A stretch of 21,289 nt of DNA from Rhizobiales bacterium UBA3584 (GCA_002375765.1 DFMV01000039.1:14220-35508); one strand, 5' to 3'. Counted from the stretch's first letter, positions 9,617 to 18,747 are shown. Made by a program: numbers and translations. The notes: generated from the letters alone by a model not told the origin.

Positions 9617-10981
9617 CTATTGGGATTCGGTCACTGCGGCATCGTTGGGCTCCTGCTGGGCGATGACGGCGTCGGGATTGGGCGGGAAGGCCGGATCCTC
9701 GGCCTCGCCCAAAATGAGGTCGATCGCATATTGGAGCTGATTGTCCTCGGAGCGCTCCGCGGGAACGTAAACCGAGGATCCAACGGTTGCTTCCTCTTCG
9801 GCCTCGCCAGAAATATGTCCGGCCAGACCGGCCTCGCCGATCAAGAGGTCGCGGCCCTGGAATTCTTCGGGCACGTCCTGGAGAACCTCGATGTCGGGTG
9901 TGATCCCGAGGGCCTGGATCGAGCGATTGTTGGGCGTGTAGTAGCGGGCTGTCGTCAGCCGCATGGCGCCATCAAAGCCCAGCGGAATAATCGACTGCAC
10001 CGAGCCCTTGCCGAACGAGCGTGTACCGACCAGCGTTGCGCGTCCCTGATCCTGCAGTGCGCCGGCGACGATCTCGGCGGCCGATGCCGATCCGCCATTG
10101 ATGAGCACGATGATCGGAACACCGGTCAGCATGGCATCGATCTCGTCGGGGCTGGCATCATAACGTGAATTCTGGTTCGGAATGCGACCGCGGGTCAGCA
10201 CCACCGATCCCTGGGTGAGAAAGGCATCGGCCACAAACTGTGCCTGGTCGACAAGGCCACCGGGGTTGTTGCGCAGGTCGAGGATGATGCCCTCTGGGGC
10301 TTCCCCGTCATTTTCCTCGAAGATCTCCTGGATTGCATCGGTCAGCCCGCTATAGGCTTGGCCCGAGAATCGCGACAGGCGGATCAGCGGTACATCGCGC
10401 TCCATGCTCCAGCGGACTGCCGAGACGGAGATGATGTCGCGGGTCAAGGTCAGTTCGATGAGCTGCTCCGCACCATCGCGGGAGATCACCACATCGACGT
10501 CGGTGCCTACTTCGCCGCGCATCAGCTCGACGGCATCGTCCAGGGTCATGCCCATGACCTGCTGGCCGTCGATCTCGACAACGTAGTCATTGGCAAGGAT
10601 GCCGGCGCGCGAGGCGGGGCTGTCGTCATAGGGGGTAACGACCTTGACCAGACCCTCTTCCATGGTGACTTCGATGCCCAGGCCACCGAAGGTGCCCGAA
10701 GTGTCTTCGCGCACATCGGCAAAGCTTTCGGGGGATAGGTAGGCCGAGTGGGGGTCGAGCGATGTCAGCATGCCCTGGATGGCGGCGCGGATCAGTTCGG
10801 TCTCGTCGGGTGCCTCGATATATTCGTCCCGAATGCGGTCGAGGACCAGACCGAACAATTCGAGCTGGCGATAGAGTTCTTCCTGTTCGAGTTCTGTCTG
10901 CTCGGACTGAGCCGCAACCGGCCCCACGCTCGCGGCGATCGCCAACATAACGATCAGAATCCGCTTGAATACCAACGCCAT
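9617..10981 (-). CDS. ctpA: Carboxyl-terminal processing protease, S41 family
   Basis: The 454-residue protein has a clean signal peptide (MALVFKRILIVMLAIAASVG, then PVAA|Q), a PDZ domain (about 97-175) and an S41 serine protease domain. The catalytic Ser300 lies in INGGSASAAEIV and Lys325 in GTRSFGKGSVQ; the spacing of 25 residues matches the Ser/Lys dyad of Tsp/CtpA. It cuts periplasmic proteins near their C-terminus; relatives control peptidoglycan hydrolases. The ATG at 10981 shares its A with the envC stop (TGATG) and starts exactly at the signal peptide; the longer frame from 11026 would bury that signal inside 15 extra residues. The acidic, Pro-rich tail (about 400-454) is variable in the family. 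Confidence 0.94.
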   Translation of the reverse strand: MALVFKRILIVMLAIAASVGPVAAQSEQTELEQEELYRQLELFGLVLDRIRDEYIEAPDETELIRAAIQGMLTSLDPHSAYLSPESFADVREDTSGTFGGLGIEVTMEEGLVKVVTPYDDSPASRAGILANDYVVEIDGQQVMGMTLDDAVELMRGEVGTDVDVVISRDGAEQLIELTLTRDIISVSAVRWSMERDVPLIRLSRFSGQAYSGLTDAIQEIFEENDGEAPEGIILDLRNNPGGLVDQAQFVADAFLTQGSVVLTRGRIPNQNSRYDASPDEIDAMLTGVPIIVLINGGSASAAEIVAGALQDQGRATLVGTRSFGKGSVQSIIPLGFDGAMRLTTARYYTPNNRSIQALGITPDIEVLQDVPEEFQGRDLLIGEAGLAGHISGEAEEEATVGSSVYVPAERSEDNQLQYAIDLILGEAEDPAFPPNPDAVIAQQEPNDAAVTESQ

Positions 10982-12372
10982 CAGCTCGTTCCACTTTCCT
11001 GTTGTTGGGACTCGGCTGTCCACCATCCCTCGGGATCTATGGGAATGCCACCTTCCCTGAGTTCAATATACAGCGCGGGCCCCGAGGCTCCAGCACCCGC
11101 TTCAAGGTTTGGCGCGTCGCCCATGGTTCCTATCGGATTGCCCATCTGAACGAATGCGCCGGGCTCTACCGTAACTGAATCGAGCCCTGCCAGAACGATC
11201 AGATAATTCTGGCCAGCATTGAGAATGACGATTTGGCCGTAATTGAGGAATGGTCCCGAATGAACCACCCAGCCATCTGCTGGTGCCGAAACGGTTGCGC
11301 CCTCGGACGTCGATATCGTTATGCCCTTGGATTGCCCGCCAAATCCGTCCGCTGCGCCATATGTGGTGAGCGTCGCACCTACAACCGGGGCGCGCAGGTA
11401 ACCCCTTGCAGCCTCTAACGGAACCGCCGGCTCGGTGCGGGCGGTATCGGCAAAGGCAAGACGGAGCGTTTCGGGATCGAGCGTGGGTACGTTCTGGCCG
11501 GCGTTTGCGGCACGGGTGGCTTCATCGGCGGCCGTCATGGCGGCAATGCGGCCTTCTAGCCCTGCGATCAATTGTTCGAGAGATGTCGCTCTGTCGGCCA
11601 ACGCCTGAGCCTCGGCTTCCTCGCGCAGCAGATCGTCGCTCAGCCATTCACGCCCCTGATTGCGGGCTTCGATGATCGTGGCGATGCGCAACCGCTCCTC
11701 ATTGAGCGTTGTGAGGTTTGCGTTGAGCCGTTCGGCTTCTGCCAGCGCTGTCTGCTTGAGCGCGATCAACTCGTTGAGGCTCTCGGTGACCGTTTCAGCG
11801 CGCTCCTGCAACTGGGGCAGTACGGCGCCGAGCAGCATCGCGGCGCGGGCCGACCCCAGGGCATCGGACGGATCGACGATGATGGCCGGTGGTGGCTGGG
11901 CCGAAATGCGTTGCAGGGAGGCCAAAAGGTTCGAGATCGAGCGGTCGTGGCCGTCAAGGCGGGCGCGAACTGACCGTTCTGAGGCAAACAGCGCTTCGAG
12001 CCGTTCTTCGATCAGCCTGATGTCCTTGTCGGCCAGATCGACCCGTTGTCCTGCTGCGACCAGCTCGGCGCCCAATTGGGTGGCGTCGCCATCGAGCGCC
12101 TCGATTTCAGCGCGGATTGCTTCGATACGCTCCTCGCTGAGGTCGATTTCGCCGCGGACGCTTTCCAGATCGCCCTGGACGGATTGGGTGGTTTGCTCAA
12201 GCTCCTGGGCGGGAATTTCCTCGACAGAGGGAACATCGCCGTCCTGAGCCAATGATGATGCCGCACCAAATCCGATGCCCGCAATGGCGGCCAGCAAAAC
12301 GGGCAAAGAGGGTCTAAGGAAAGGTCCCACAGGCAGGCTCAAACCGGCAAACTCCGAATCAGCCCGGACCAT
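10981..12372 (-). CDS. envC: EnvC-like murein hydrolase activator (degenerate LytM/M23)
   Basis: The 463-residue protein has an N-terminal signal-like segment (about 23-42, ending SLAQ), long coiled coils (about 55-300) and a C-terminal LytM domain (about 335-455). In active M23 enzymes zinc is held by H-x3-D and H-x-H; here the matching places read SKGITIST and LYIELR, so the ligands are lost. This is the EnvC pattern: the protein activates amidases that split daughter cell walls instead of cutting murein itself. The start is uncertain. The ATG at 12372 has no good ribosome binding site, and a GTG 14 codons further in would give a more compact signal peptide. The gene follows rlmH by 16 bases and is coupled to ctpA. 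Confidence 0.88.
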   Translation of the reverse strand: MVRADSEFAGLSLPVGPFLRPSLPVLLAAIAGIGFGAASSLAQDGDVPSVEEIPAQELEQTTQSVQGDLESVRGEIDLSEERIEAIRAEIEALDGDATQLGAELVAAGQRVDLADKDIRLIEERLEALFASERSVRARLDGHDRSISNLLASLQRISAQPPPAIIVDPSDALGSARAAMLLGAVLPQLQERAETVTESLNELIALKQTALAEAERLNANLTTLNEERLRIATIIEARNQGREWLSDDLLREEAEAQALADRATSLEQLIAGLEGRIAAMTAADEATRAANAGQNVPTLDPETLRLAFADTARTEPAVPLEAARGYLRAPVVGATLTTYGAADGFGGQSKGITISTSEGATVSAPADGWVVHSGPFLNYGQIVILNAGQNYLIVLAGLDSVTVEPGAFVQMGNPIGTMGDAPNLEAGAGASGPALYIELREGGIPIDPEGWWTAESQQQESGTS

Positions 12373-12388
12373 AGCAGAGACGACGTCA

Positions 12389-12874
12389 TCAATCGCCCCG
12401 ATGGTAGGGATGGCCGGACAAAATTGTCGTTACCCGATAGAGCTGTTCGGCCGCCATTATGCGTACCAGTTGATGTGGCCAGGTCATGGCCGAAAAGGAC
12501 AACACAAGGTCGGCCCTGTCACGTAACTCGGCCGCCAGCCCGTCCGCACCACCAATTAGGACGACGAGTGCCTGTTTGCCAACGTCGCGCCAATCGGACA
12601 TCCGTCGGGCAAAATCATCGCTTGGTATGGACTTTCCGCGCTCATCAAGAGCGACAACCACGCTTTTTTCAGGAATGGCGGAGCGAATGGCTCGCGCTTC
12701 CTCGCCTTTGCGCGCATCGGCGCTCGAAGCGCGGGATTCGACGAGCTCGACGACGGAAAAATCGGCAAGCCCGAGTGGCCTGCCGCTGGCTATGGCGCGG
12801 TCGATATAGCGCGTCACAAGGTCCCGTTCGGGTCCGGCTTTCATTCGCCCGACCGCGACGATCAAAACACGCAT
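12389..12874 (-). CDS. rlmH: 23S rRNA (pseudouridine1915-N3)-methyltransferase
   Basis: This 161-residue SPOUT methyltransferase methylates pseudouridine 1915 in helix 69 of 23S rRNA on assembled 70S ribosomes. The family features are all visible: MRVLIVAVGRMK at the start, VALDERGK, the SAM-binding knot around VLIGGADGL, LSFSAMTWPHQLVRIMAAEQLYR, and the C-terminal HPYHRGD. Length is normal. It follows rsfS by 18 bases; rsfS-rlmH is a widely conserved pair. No strong ribosome binding site is seen before the ATG, so translation may depend on the upstream gene. Confidence 0.97.
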   Translation of the reverse strand: MRVLIVAVGRMKAGPERDLVTRYIDRAIASGRPLGLADFSVVELVESRASSADARKGEEARAIRSAIPEKSVVVALDERGKSIPSDDFARRMSDWRDVGKQALVVLIGGADGLAAELRDRADLVLSFSAMTWPHQLVRIMAAEQLYRVTTILSGHPYHRGD

Positions 12875-12892
12875 GCGAACCGTTAGGCTCTG

Positions 12893-13285
12893 CTAGTGCG
12901 TATCAGTCCCGAAATCCGCGGCCCACATCTTTTCGATGTTGTAGAACTCACGAACCTCAGGGCGGAAAATGTGTACGATCACATCGGATGCATCGACCAG
13001 AACCCAGTCGGCCGAGGGAAGTCCTTCGATCCGGGGCTTGTCGTAGCCATGCTCCTTGAGCGACTGGACCAATTGATCGGCCACGGCTGCAACATGACGA
13101 TTGGAGCGTCCCGACGTAACGACCATATGGTCGGCGAGCGAGGATTTTCCGGTGATGTCGATGGAGATCGTTTCTTCGGCCTTTGCATCGTCAAGCGATG
13201 CGAGGATCAGGTCGAGAACGGGGACCTGAGGAACGGCCTTGGTTGCGGTATCGCCCGATACCGACTTATTGGGCGTTGGAGCCAT
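12893..13285 (-). CDS. rsfS: Ribosomal silencing factor
   Basis: RsfS (Iojap/DUF143 family) binds uL14 on the large subunit and blocks joining to the small subunit when nutrients are low. The 130-residue protein shows the family core: SIDITGKSSLADHMVVTSGR, SNRHVAAVADQL, and ADWVLVDASDVIVHIFRPEVREFYNIEKMW. An Ala/Pro/Thr-rich N-terminal tail of about 20 residues precedes it. I chose the ATG at 13285, with GGAGG (13296-13300) 10 bases upstream; a TTG one codon earlier is also in frame. A candidate promoter lies about 110 bases upstream, so rsfS may begin a new transcript after nadD. Confidence 0.96.
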   Translation of the reverse strand: MAPTPNKSVSGDTATKAVPQVPVLDLILASLDDAKAEETISIDITGKSSLADHMVVTSGRSNRHVAAVADQLVQSLKEHGYDKPRIEGLPSADWVLVDASDVIVHIFRPEVREFYNIEKMWAADFGTDTH

Positions 13286-13397
13286 CAAGCGTGGTCCTCC
13301 GCCCTTTGGGGCATTTGTTGGGTCATCAAGCCTTTTCGGTTTCCTTGTATCAGCTTGTCGATAAACGCATGCAGCGCCTCATGCGATGCATGGGACC

Positions 13398-13426
13398 AAT
13401 ATGCGTGCGCCACGGCACTTTGCCAA
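13398..13426 (-). promoter_or_regulatory. Candidate promoter upstream of rsfS
   Basis: On the minus strand, TTGGCA (13426-13421) and CATATT (13403-13398) are separated by 17 bases and match 5 of 6 and 4 of 6 bases of the housekeeping -35 and -10 boxes. They lie in the 200-base gap between nadD and rsfS, which holds no gene. A transcript from here would have a leader of about 105 bases with a CGCATG/CATGCG hairpin (13366-13385). Confidence 0.4.
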
Positions 13427-13487
13427 GGGCCAGCATGGGCCAATATCGATCATGGATTAATGTCGTTAATGAGACGGTAACCAAATG

Positions 13488-14123
13488 TCAGGGCCGCGGA
13501 TCTTTCGGAGAGCCGTTGCGCAGTTGGGTCGATGACAATGTGCTCATCAGGCCATGGAGGAACACCCAGGACGGCGGCTGCGCTGTCGCGAGAAGCGGTG
13601 CGTCGCCCTCGTCGAGGCGCGACTGGGCAAAGCGCAGCGCCGCTTTTGAAAAGGGCGCGCGGCGCGTCGAGCCCGGCCTGACATAGACTGCTATGGGGAC
13701 GAGAGCAAAAATATCTTCCCAGCGCTCCCAACGATGAAAGCTCGACAGGGAGTCCGCCCCCATTATCCAGACAAAGCGCCGATCGGGCAGGGTACGCGTG
13801 AGATAATCGAGGGTCTGATAGGTATAAGTGAACCCGTGCGCCGCCTCGAAACCTGTGACGCGGATAGCCGGATGGTCAACGAGGGCACGTGCCGCTTTCA
13901 CGCGGGTCTCAAGAGGGGCGAGCTCGGAGCGGTCCTTTAACGGATTGCCCGGAGTCACCAGCCACCAGACGGCATCGAGGCCCAGCCGCTTGAGGCTTTC
14001 GCGCGACACGAGACCATGGCCCTCATGGGGTGGGTTGAAGCTGCCGCCGAACAACCCGATGCGCATGCCGGGCGCCGAGGGCGGCAGATCGGTGATACCG
14101 GGGACAATGAGACGATTGGTCAA
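13488..14123 (-). CDS. nadD: Nicotinate-nucleotide adenylyltransferase
   Basis: NadD joins nicotinate mononucleotide and ATP to form deamido-NAD in NAD synthesis. The protein (211 residues) has the nucleotidyltransferase signature [14 protein letters not shown] at 23-36, [27 protein letters not shown], and the C-terminal [11 protein letters not shown], the ATP-contacting S-S-T-x-x-R motif. The start given is a TTG that overlaps the proA stop as TTGA; rhizobial NadD proteins, as I recall them, also carry 15-20 residues before GLFGGSF. An ATG at 14066 would give 192 residues and still keep the active site. Neither has a clear ribosome binding site. Confidence 0.92.
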   Translation of the reverse strand: MTNRLIVPGITDLPPSAPGMRIGLFGGSFNPPHEGHGLVSRESLKRLGLDAVWWLVTPGNPLKDRSELAPLETRVKAARALVDHPAIRVTGFEAAHGFTYTYQTLDYLTRTLPDRRFVWIMGADSLSSFHRWERWEDIFALVPIAVYVRPGSTRRAPFSKAALRFAQSRLDEGDAPLLATAQPPSWVFLHGLMSTLSSTQLRNGSPKDPRP

Positions 14124-15403
14124 GGGCGGGTCTGCCCGGTGCCGCGCACGAGGTATTTAAAACTCGTCAGTTGTTCGACGCCGACCGGACCGCGGGCGTG
14201 CATCTTGCCGGTGGCGATGCCGATCTCGCCCCCGAAGCCAAATTCTCCGCCATCGGCAAACTGGGTCGAGGCATTGTGCATGAGGATCGCGGAATCGATT
14301 TCGTTGAAGAATTTTTCGACCGCCTGTGCATCCTCGGCGATGATCGCCTCAGTATGGTGCGACGAATAATGCTCGATATGGGCGATGGCTTCGTCCACAT
14401 TGGCGACGATTTTCACCGAGATGATCGCGTCCTCATATTCGGTGCGCCAATCCTCTTCGGTGGCAGGGCGGGCGGTGGCGACCAGGTTGCGAACGGTCTC
14501 GTCGCCGCGGATTTCGCAGCCCTTTTCAACCAGCGCATCAATGATGGGTTTGAGATGGGTAGCGAGGACATCCTTGTGGATCAGCAAAGTTTCGGCTGCT
14601 CCGCATATGCCGGTGCGGCGCATCTTGGCGTTTGCGATAACGCTGACGGCAATGTCGAGGGCGGCGCTTTTATCGACATAGACATGCACCAGGCCCTCGA
14701 GGTGAGCAAAGACCGGCACGCGGGCTTCGGACTGAACACGGCTGACGAGGCCCTTGCCGCCCCTGGGCACAATCACGTCGATGGCGCCGCCAAGGCCCTT
14801 GAGCATTTCGCCCACGGCTGCCCGGTCCGTCGTCGGGACGATCTGGATGGCGTCCTGGGGCAGACCGGCAGCGTTCAGACCCTCGACAAGGCAGGCATGG
14901 ATGGCGCGGGATGAATGAAAGCTGTCGGACCCGCCGCGCAGGATGACGGCGTTGCCAGCCTTGAGGCATAGCGCACCGGCGTCTGCGGTCACATTGGGCC
15001 GGGACTCAAAAATCACGCCGATGACGCCGAGCGGGGTGCGCACGCGGGAAATATCGAGGCCATTGGGGCGCTGCCAATTGGCGATAACAGTTCCGACAGG
15101 GTCGGGCAGGTCGGCAACCGTTTCCAGCGCCGAGATGATACCATCAAGACGGGTATCATCGAGCAGCAGGCGATCGAGAAAGGCCGCGCTCATGCCGCCG
15201 GACTTGGCCGCTTCAAGGTCGGTCTGGTTGGCGGCCAGGATCCTTGCGCGATTGATGTCTGTCGTTTTTGCGGCGGCGCGCAATGCTGCGGTTTTTTTAT
15301 CGCTCGATGTGTGGGCGAGAATGGATGCGGCCTTGCGTGCCCGGCGCCCGAGGTCATCCATTGTTGCCACAAGGGCGTCGGTTTGCTGTGCGGCTGCGCT
15401 CAT
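14120..15403 (-). CDS. proA: Gamma-glutamyl phosphate reductase
   Basis: ProA is the second enzyme of proline synthesis and reduces gamma-glutamyl phosphate to the semialdehyde with NADPH. The 427-residue protein is full length. It has [19 protein letters not shown] at 124-142, the cofactor region [18 protein letters not shown] (148-165), the catalytic Cys267 in [12 protein letters not shown], and the late [10 protein letters not shown] and [13 protein letters not shown] blocks of the family. GGGAGG (15414-15409) lies 5 bases before the ATG. It follows proB by 21 bases and overlaps nadD by 4, so the proline enzymes and NadD are co-transcribed. The N-terminal start is well supported. Confidence 0.98.
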   Translation of the reverse strand: MSAAAQQTDALVATMDDLGRRARKAASILAHTSSDKKTAALRAAAKTTDINRARILAANQTDLEAAKSGGMSAAFLDRLLLDDTRLDGIISALETVADLPDPVGTVIANWQRPNGLDISRVRTPLGVIGVIFESRPNVTADAGALCLKAGNAVILRGGSDSFHSSRAIHACLVEGLNAAGLPQDAIQIVPTTDRAAVGEMLKGLGGAIDVIVPRGGKGLVSRVQSEARVPVFAHLEGLVHVYVDKSAALDIAVSVIANAKMRRTGICGAAETLLIHKDVLATHLKPIIDALVEKGCEIRGDETVRNLVATARPATEEDWRTEYEDAIISVKIVANVDEAIAHIEHYSSHHTEAIIAEDAQAVEKFFNEIDSAILMHNASTQFADGGEFGFGGEIGIATGKMHARGPVGVEQLTSFKYLVRGTGQTRP

Positions 15404-15424
15404 GACGGCCTCCCGGTTTTTTAC

Positions 15425-16567
15425 TTATTGGCCCAAAAGCACCAGATTGTCGCGATGCACAAGTTCGGTGCGCGTCGAAGGGCCGAGCATGTCCTTGATC
15501 GTCTCGCTTTTCTTGCCGATCACCAGATCGGCCGAGTCGCGGTCGAGGCCGACAAGGCCACGGGCAATTTCGCGATTCTCAAGATCACGGATCGCCACGA
15601 CGTCGCCGCGCACGAAGTCGCCGCGCAGTTTCACCACACCGATGGGCAAGAGCGAGCGCCCGCCCTTGAGCGCGCGTACGGCGCCATCGTCGATGGTGAT
15701 CTGTCCGGTAACCTCGAGCGTTCCCATGATCCAGCGTTTGCGCGCCGCGGTGGTGTTTGTCGCGGGAGCAAAAAGCGTGTGCCGGCCGCCTTCGATCAGA
15801 TTGCGCAGCGGGTGCAATCCGGTCCCCAGCGCAATGGTCATTGCCGTTCCCGCGCTTGCTGCGATCTTGCCGGCGCCCAGCTTGGTGGTCATGCCGCCGC
15901 GGGACAGATGGCTCGCGGCCCCGCCGGCCATGGCTTCGATCTCGGGGGTAATCTCGGCGACGTGGGGAATGTGGCGCGCATCGGGGTTTTGCGCAGGGGG
16001 GGCGGTGTAGAGCCCGTCGATATCGGAAAGCAGAACGAGCATATCCGCTTCGATCATCGTGGCGACGCGGGCCGAAAGGCGGTCATTGTCGCCATAGCGA
16101 ATCTCGAAGGTCGCGACCGAGTCGTTCTCGTTGATGATCGGAACGGCCCCCAGACCGAGTAACGTGTTGACCGTGGTGCGGGCATTGAGAAAATAGCGCC
16201 GCTCTTCGGTGATATTGGGGGTCAACAGGATCTGACCGGTGGTGATGCCGTGCTCGCTCAAATGGCTGGCCCAGGCCTGAGAGAGGGCAATCTGTCCGGC
16301 GCTGGCTGCCGCCTGGCTCTGATCGAGCGGGAGGGTCTTGCCGGGCAGGCCCAGAATGCGGCGGCCCAAGGCTATGGCTCCCGAAGACACGATGACCACA
16401 TCGCGCCCTTCGGCCTTGAGCGCGGCAATGTCACTGGCAAGAGCCGCGAGCCATTCGGTGCGCAACCTGCCCGATTTGTCATCGACAAGCAGGGCGGAGC
16501 CGATCTTGATGACCAGCCGCCTGTGTCCCGCCAAAGGATTTTGCGTTTCGACCCCCTGGGGCTGCAT
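15425..16567 (-). CDS. proB: Glutamate 5-kinase with PUA domain
   Basis: ProB phosphorylates glutamate, the first and usually proline-inhibited step of proline synthesis. From the ATG at 16567 it has 380 residues: an amino-acid kinase domain ([54 protein letters not shown]) followed by a C-terminal PUA domain from about residue 275 ([22 protein letters not shown]). I chose 16567 because its A is shared with the obgE stop (TGATG). The ATG at 16579 adds four residues and would overlap obgE by 13 bases; AAGGA (16583-16587) is too close to 16579 and rather far from 16567, so the choice is not decisive. Confidence 0.96.
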   Translation of the reverse strand: MQPQGVETQNPLAGHRRLVIKIGSALLVDDKSGRLRTEWLAALASDIAALKAEGRDVVIVSSGAIALGRRILGLPGKTLPLDQSQAAASAGQIALSQAWASHLSEHGITTGQILLTPNITEERRYFLNARTTVNTLLGLGAVPIINENDSVATFEIRYGDNDRLSARVATMIEADMLVLLSDIDGLYTAPPAQNPDARHIPHVAEITPEIEAMAGGAASHLSRGGMTTKLGAGKIAASAGTAMTIALGTGLHPLRNLIEGGRHTLFAPATNTTAARKRWIMGTLEVTGQITIDDGAVRALKGGRSLLPIGVVKLRGDFVRGDVVAIRDLENREIARGLVGLDRDSADLVIGKKSETIKDMLGPSTRTELVHRDNLVLLGQ

Positions 16568-17610
16568 CAGGGCACCCATTTGTCCTTGATCTCGGTTCTT
16601 GAGGAGCGCGCATCGTTCTCCTTGTTGTGGTCGAGCACGGCAAGCACTGCGTAGAGCACGGCTTCCACGTTCTTTCCCGTTGCACCCGAGATGGCCAGCA
16701 CATCACTGCCCGACGCCTCTTTGAGGGCGCTCAGACGCTCAGCGAGCGTATCCTCATCCAAAGCGTCGATCTTGTTGAGGCAGAGGATCTCTTCCTTGCC
16801 GACCAGTCCACCGCCATAGGCTTCAAGCTCGTTGCGGATCGTTTTATAGGCGCCAACCACGTCTTCCTGGGTGCCGTCCACGAGGTGGATCAGCACGCCA
16901 CAGCGCTCGACATGGCCCAAAAACCGATCGCCCAGCCCGGCGCCCTCCGAAGCGCCTTCGATCAGGCCAGGGATGTCGGCAAGCACAAATTCACGCGCTC
17001 CGGCGCGAACGACGCCTAGACCGGGGTGCAGTGTGGTGAATGGGTAATCGGCGATCTTTGGTTTGGCGGCGGTGACAGCAGAGAGAAATGTGGACTTGCC
17101 CGCATTGGGAAGCCCCACCAGGCCGGCGTCGGCGATCAGCTTGAGCCGCAGCCATATCCATTTCTCCTCGCCGGGCAGCCCGGGGTTGGCGCGGCGAGGG
17201 GCCTGATTGGTCGATGTCTTGAAGTGCGCGTTGCCAAAGCCGCCATTGCCGCCTTCGAGCAGGGTCTGGCGCTGTCCCACCTCGGTAAAATCGGCAATCA
17301 GCGTTTCCCCGTCCTCTTCAAAAATCTGGGTGCCGACCGGTACTTTGAGGACAACGTCGGCGCCATCGGCTCCGGTGCGATCCTGCCCCATGCCATGGTT
17401 GCCGGTGCCGGCCTTGAAATGCTGCTGATAGCGATAGTCGATGAGCGTGTTGAGCCCATCGACGCATTCGACGAGCACGTCGCCGCCACGTCCGCCATTG
17501 CCGCCATTGGGACCGCCGAACTCGACGAACTTCTCGCGCCTGAAGGCGATCGAGCCAGCCCCGCCATTGCCCGAGCGGATATAGACCTTGGCCTGATCGA
17601 GAAATTTCAT
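16567..17610 (-). CDS. obgE: Obg family GTPase
   Basis: ObgE (CgtA) is an essential GTPase for late 50S assembly and stress response. The 347-residue protein has the glycine-rich Obg fold (1-158, with GGxGG repeats at about 32-43), then the G domain: G1 GLPNAGKS 166-173, switch region [13 protein letters not shown]3 DIPG 212-215, G4 NKID 279-282 and G5 SGA 308-310. The C-terminus is short, ending in KDKWVP, without the long acidic tail seen in E. coli. The ATG overlaps the preceding acetyltransferase stop as ATGA. Standing near rplU and rpmA is the usual arrangement; here two acetyltransferase genes lie between. Confidence 0.98.
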   Translation of the reverse strand: MKFLDQAKVYIRSGNGGAGSIAFRREKFVEFGGPNGGNGGRGGDVLVECVDGLNTLIDYRYQQHFKAGTGNHGMGQDRTGADGADVVLKVPVGTQIFEEDGETLIADFTEVGQRQTLLEGGNGGFGNAHFKTSTNQAPRRANPGLPGEEKWIWLRLKLIADAGLVGLPNAGKSTFLSAVTAAKPKIADYPFTTLHPGLGVVRAGAREFVLADIPGLIEGASEGAGLGDRFLGHVERCGVLIHLVDGTQEDVVGAYKTIRNELEAYGGGLVGKEEILCLNKIDALDEDTLAERLSALKEASGSDVLAISGATGKNVEAVLYAVLAVLDHNKENDARSSRTEIKDKWVP

Positions 17611-18155
17611 AGTGTTTCAAGCGCCTTGTAAAAGGCGTCCCGTGTCAACTCGGTTTCGATATGGTCGATGTCGGTGTTCTGGGCAAGGCAGATTCGCTTG
17701 CCGATGCCGGTTTGGACAAAGCCCAGCTTGTTCTGGATGGCCAGAGATGCCGCATTGAAGTGAAAAACCCCCGAGACCAGGCGGTTGGCGCCGGTGGTCG
17801 AAAAGTACCATTCGATGACCGCCGCGGTTGCCTCGGTCATATAGCCCTTGCCCCAGTAGGGCTGGCCAAGCCAGTAGCCGATTTCGGCGTCATGGCCTTC
17901 CTTGTGCATGCCGCAAAAACCCATGACACCCTGGCGCGGATCGCACACCGCAAAGGTAATCGAGTCCGGAGTCCATTCCCTTTTCTGGCGCATGAGCCAG
18001 TCCACGGCCATGTTGATGGTATAGGGATAGGGCACGCGGGCGAGGTTCTTGGTTACCTCGAAATTATTGAGCAGGGATGCGATGCGCGGCGCGTCCCGCA
18101 GCCGGGGACGGCGCAAGATCAACCTTCGGGTGCGGATCTCGGGTTGTTCGGCCAT
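17607..18155 (-). CDS. GNAT family N-acetyltransferase, RimJ/RimL-like (first of pair next to obgE)
   Basis: The 182-residue protein has the RimJ/RimL-type layout: [16 protein letters not shown] at the start, the acetyl-CoA binding loop [10 protein letters not shown] at 100-109, and motif [14 protein letters not shown] at 134-146. It transfers an acetyl group to an amine; relatives acetylate ribosomal proteins S5, S18 or L12, but the target here cannot be read from sequence. It starts 2 bases after the stop of a second acetyltransferase with the same block (EIGYWLG-PYWG-GY-TEA), and its stop overlaps the obgE start. Similar length and layout suggest an old tandem duplication. Confidence 0.9.
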   Translation of the reverse strand: MAEQPEIRTRRLILRRPRLRDAPRIASLLNNFEVTKNLARVPYPYTINMAVDWLMRQKREWTPDSITFAVCDPRQGVMGFCGMHKEGHDAEIGYWLGQPYWGKGYMTEATAAVIEWYFSTTGANRLVSGVFHFNAASLAIQNKLGFVQTGIGKRICLAQNTDIDHIETELTRDAFYKALETL

Positions 18156-18157
18156 GA

Positions 18158-18703
18158 TCAGATCGGTTCCGCCGGGATGGTCAGTTCATATGTTGTGACC
18201 GGAACATCCTTTTGAGGGCCGCACGCTGATACGGTTTCATCGAGACGAACAAAATCGAGCTTTTCGAGGATCGCGCGTGACGCGCCATTTTCGCTGCGGG
18301 CCTTGGCGCGCAGGGTTGCGCAATGACCGGTGGTCCGGACCGATCCAATAAGCGCGCCGGTCGCTTCGGTTGCATAGCCCTGACCCCAATAGGGTTCTCC
18401 GAGCCAGTATCCGATTTCGGGAGTAGATTCGAGGCCCAGGTGTAGGCCGATCATCCCGATCAGAACACCGTTCTGCAGCGTGATGGCATAGGCATGTTCG
18501 GTCTCGCTTCGGGCGATGGTCTCGACAAACTGTGCCGCGTCGCTTTCGGCATAGGGGAAGGGCAGGGTGGTCATCGCGTGGATCTTGCGGTTGTTGGCGA
18601 GAACGGCAATGGCGGAAATGTCGGCGCTACAAGGCGCGCGCAGGACGAGGCGTTCGGTCTCGATCCGATCCGGCATTGCACGTCTTAGCGCTTCGCTGTC
18701 CAT
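18158..18703 (-). CDS. GNAT family N-acetyltransferase, RimJ/RimL-like (second of pair, upstream)
   Basis: This 181-residue relative of the neighbouring acetyltransferase has IETERLVLRAP at the start, the acetyl-CoA loop YWGQGYATEA at 105-114, and NGASRAILEKLDF at 139-151. Its substrate is unknown. AAGGG (18715-18711) lies 7 bases before the ATG at 18703; a later ATG (codon 10) is an alternative start. The ribosome binding site stands only 7 bases beyond the T-tract of the rpmA terminator, leaving no room for a promoter in between, so this gene and those after it must be read through that terminator or from a promoter inside the gene. Confidence 0.9.
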   Translation of the reverse strand: MDSEALRRAMPDRIETERLVLRAPCSADISAIAVLANNRKIHAMTTLPFPYAESDAAQFVETIARSETEHAYAITLQNGVLIGMIGLHLGLESTPEIGYWLGEPYWGQGYATEATGALIGSVRTTGHCATLRAKARSENGASRAILEKLDFVRLDETVSACGPQKDVPVTTYELTIPAEPI

Positions 18704-18722
18704 CTAATTGCCCTTGCAAACG

Positions 18723-18747
18723 AAAAAGGGAGCCGATGACGGCTCCC
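18723..18747 (-). terminator. Rho-independent terminator of rplU-rpmA
   Basis: On the minus strand GGGAGCCG (18747-18740) pairs with CGGCTCCC (18735-18728) around TCAT, and five T follow (18727-18723). It lies 80 bases after the rpmA stop and just before the acetyltransferase ribosome binding site. Confidence 0.88.

Noticed and set aside
13455..13480. Possible CtrA site (TTAA-N7-TTAA) near the nadD end
   Set aside because: The two TTAA half-sites are separated by 5 bases, not 7.
14943..16010. A 355-codon open frame on the plus strand opposite proA and proB
   Set aside because: It is Arg/Ser-rich without a domain and spans two well-conserved genes on the other strand.
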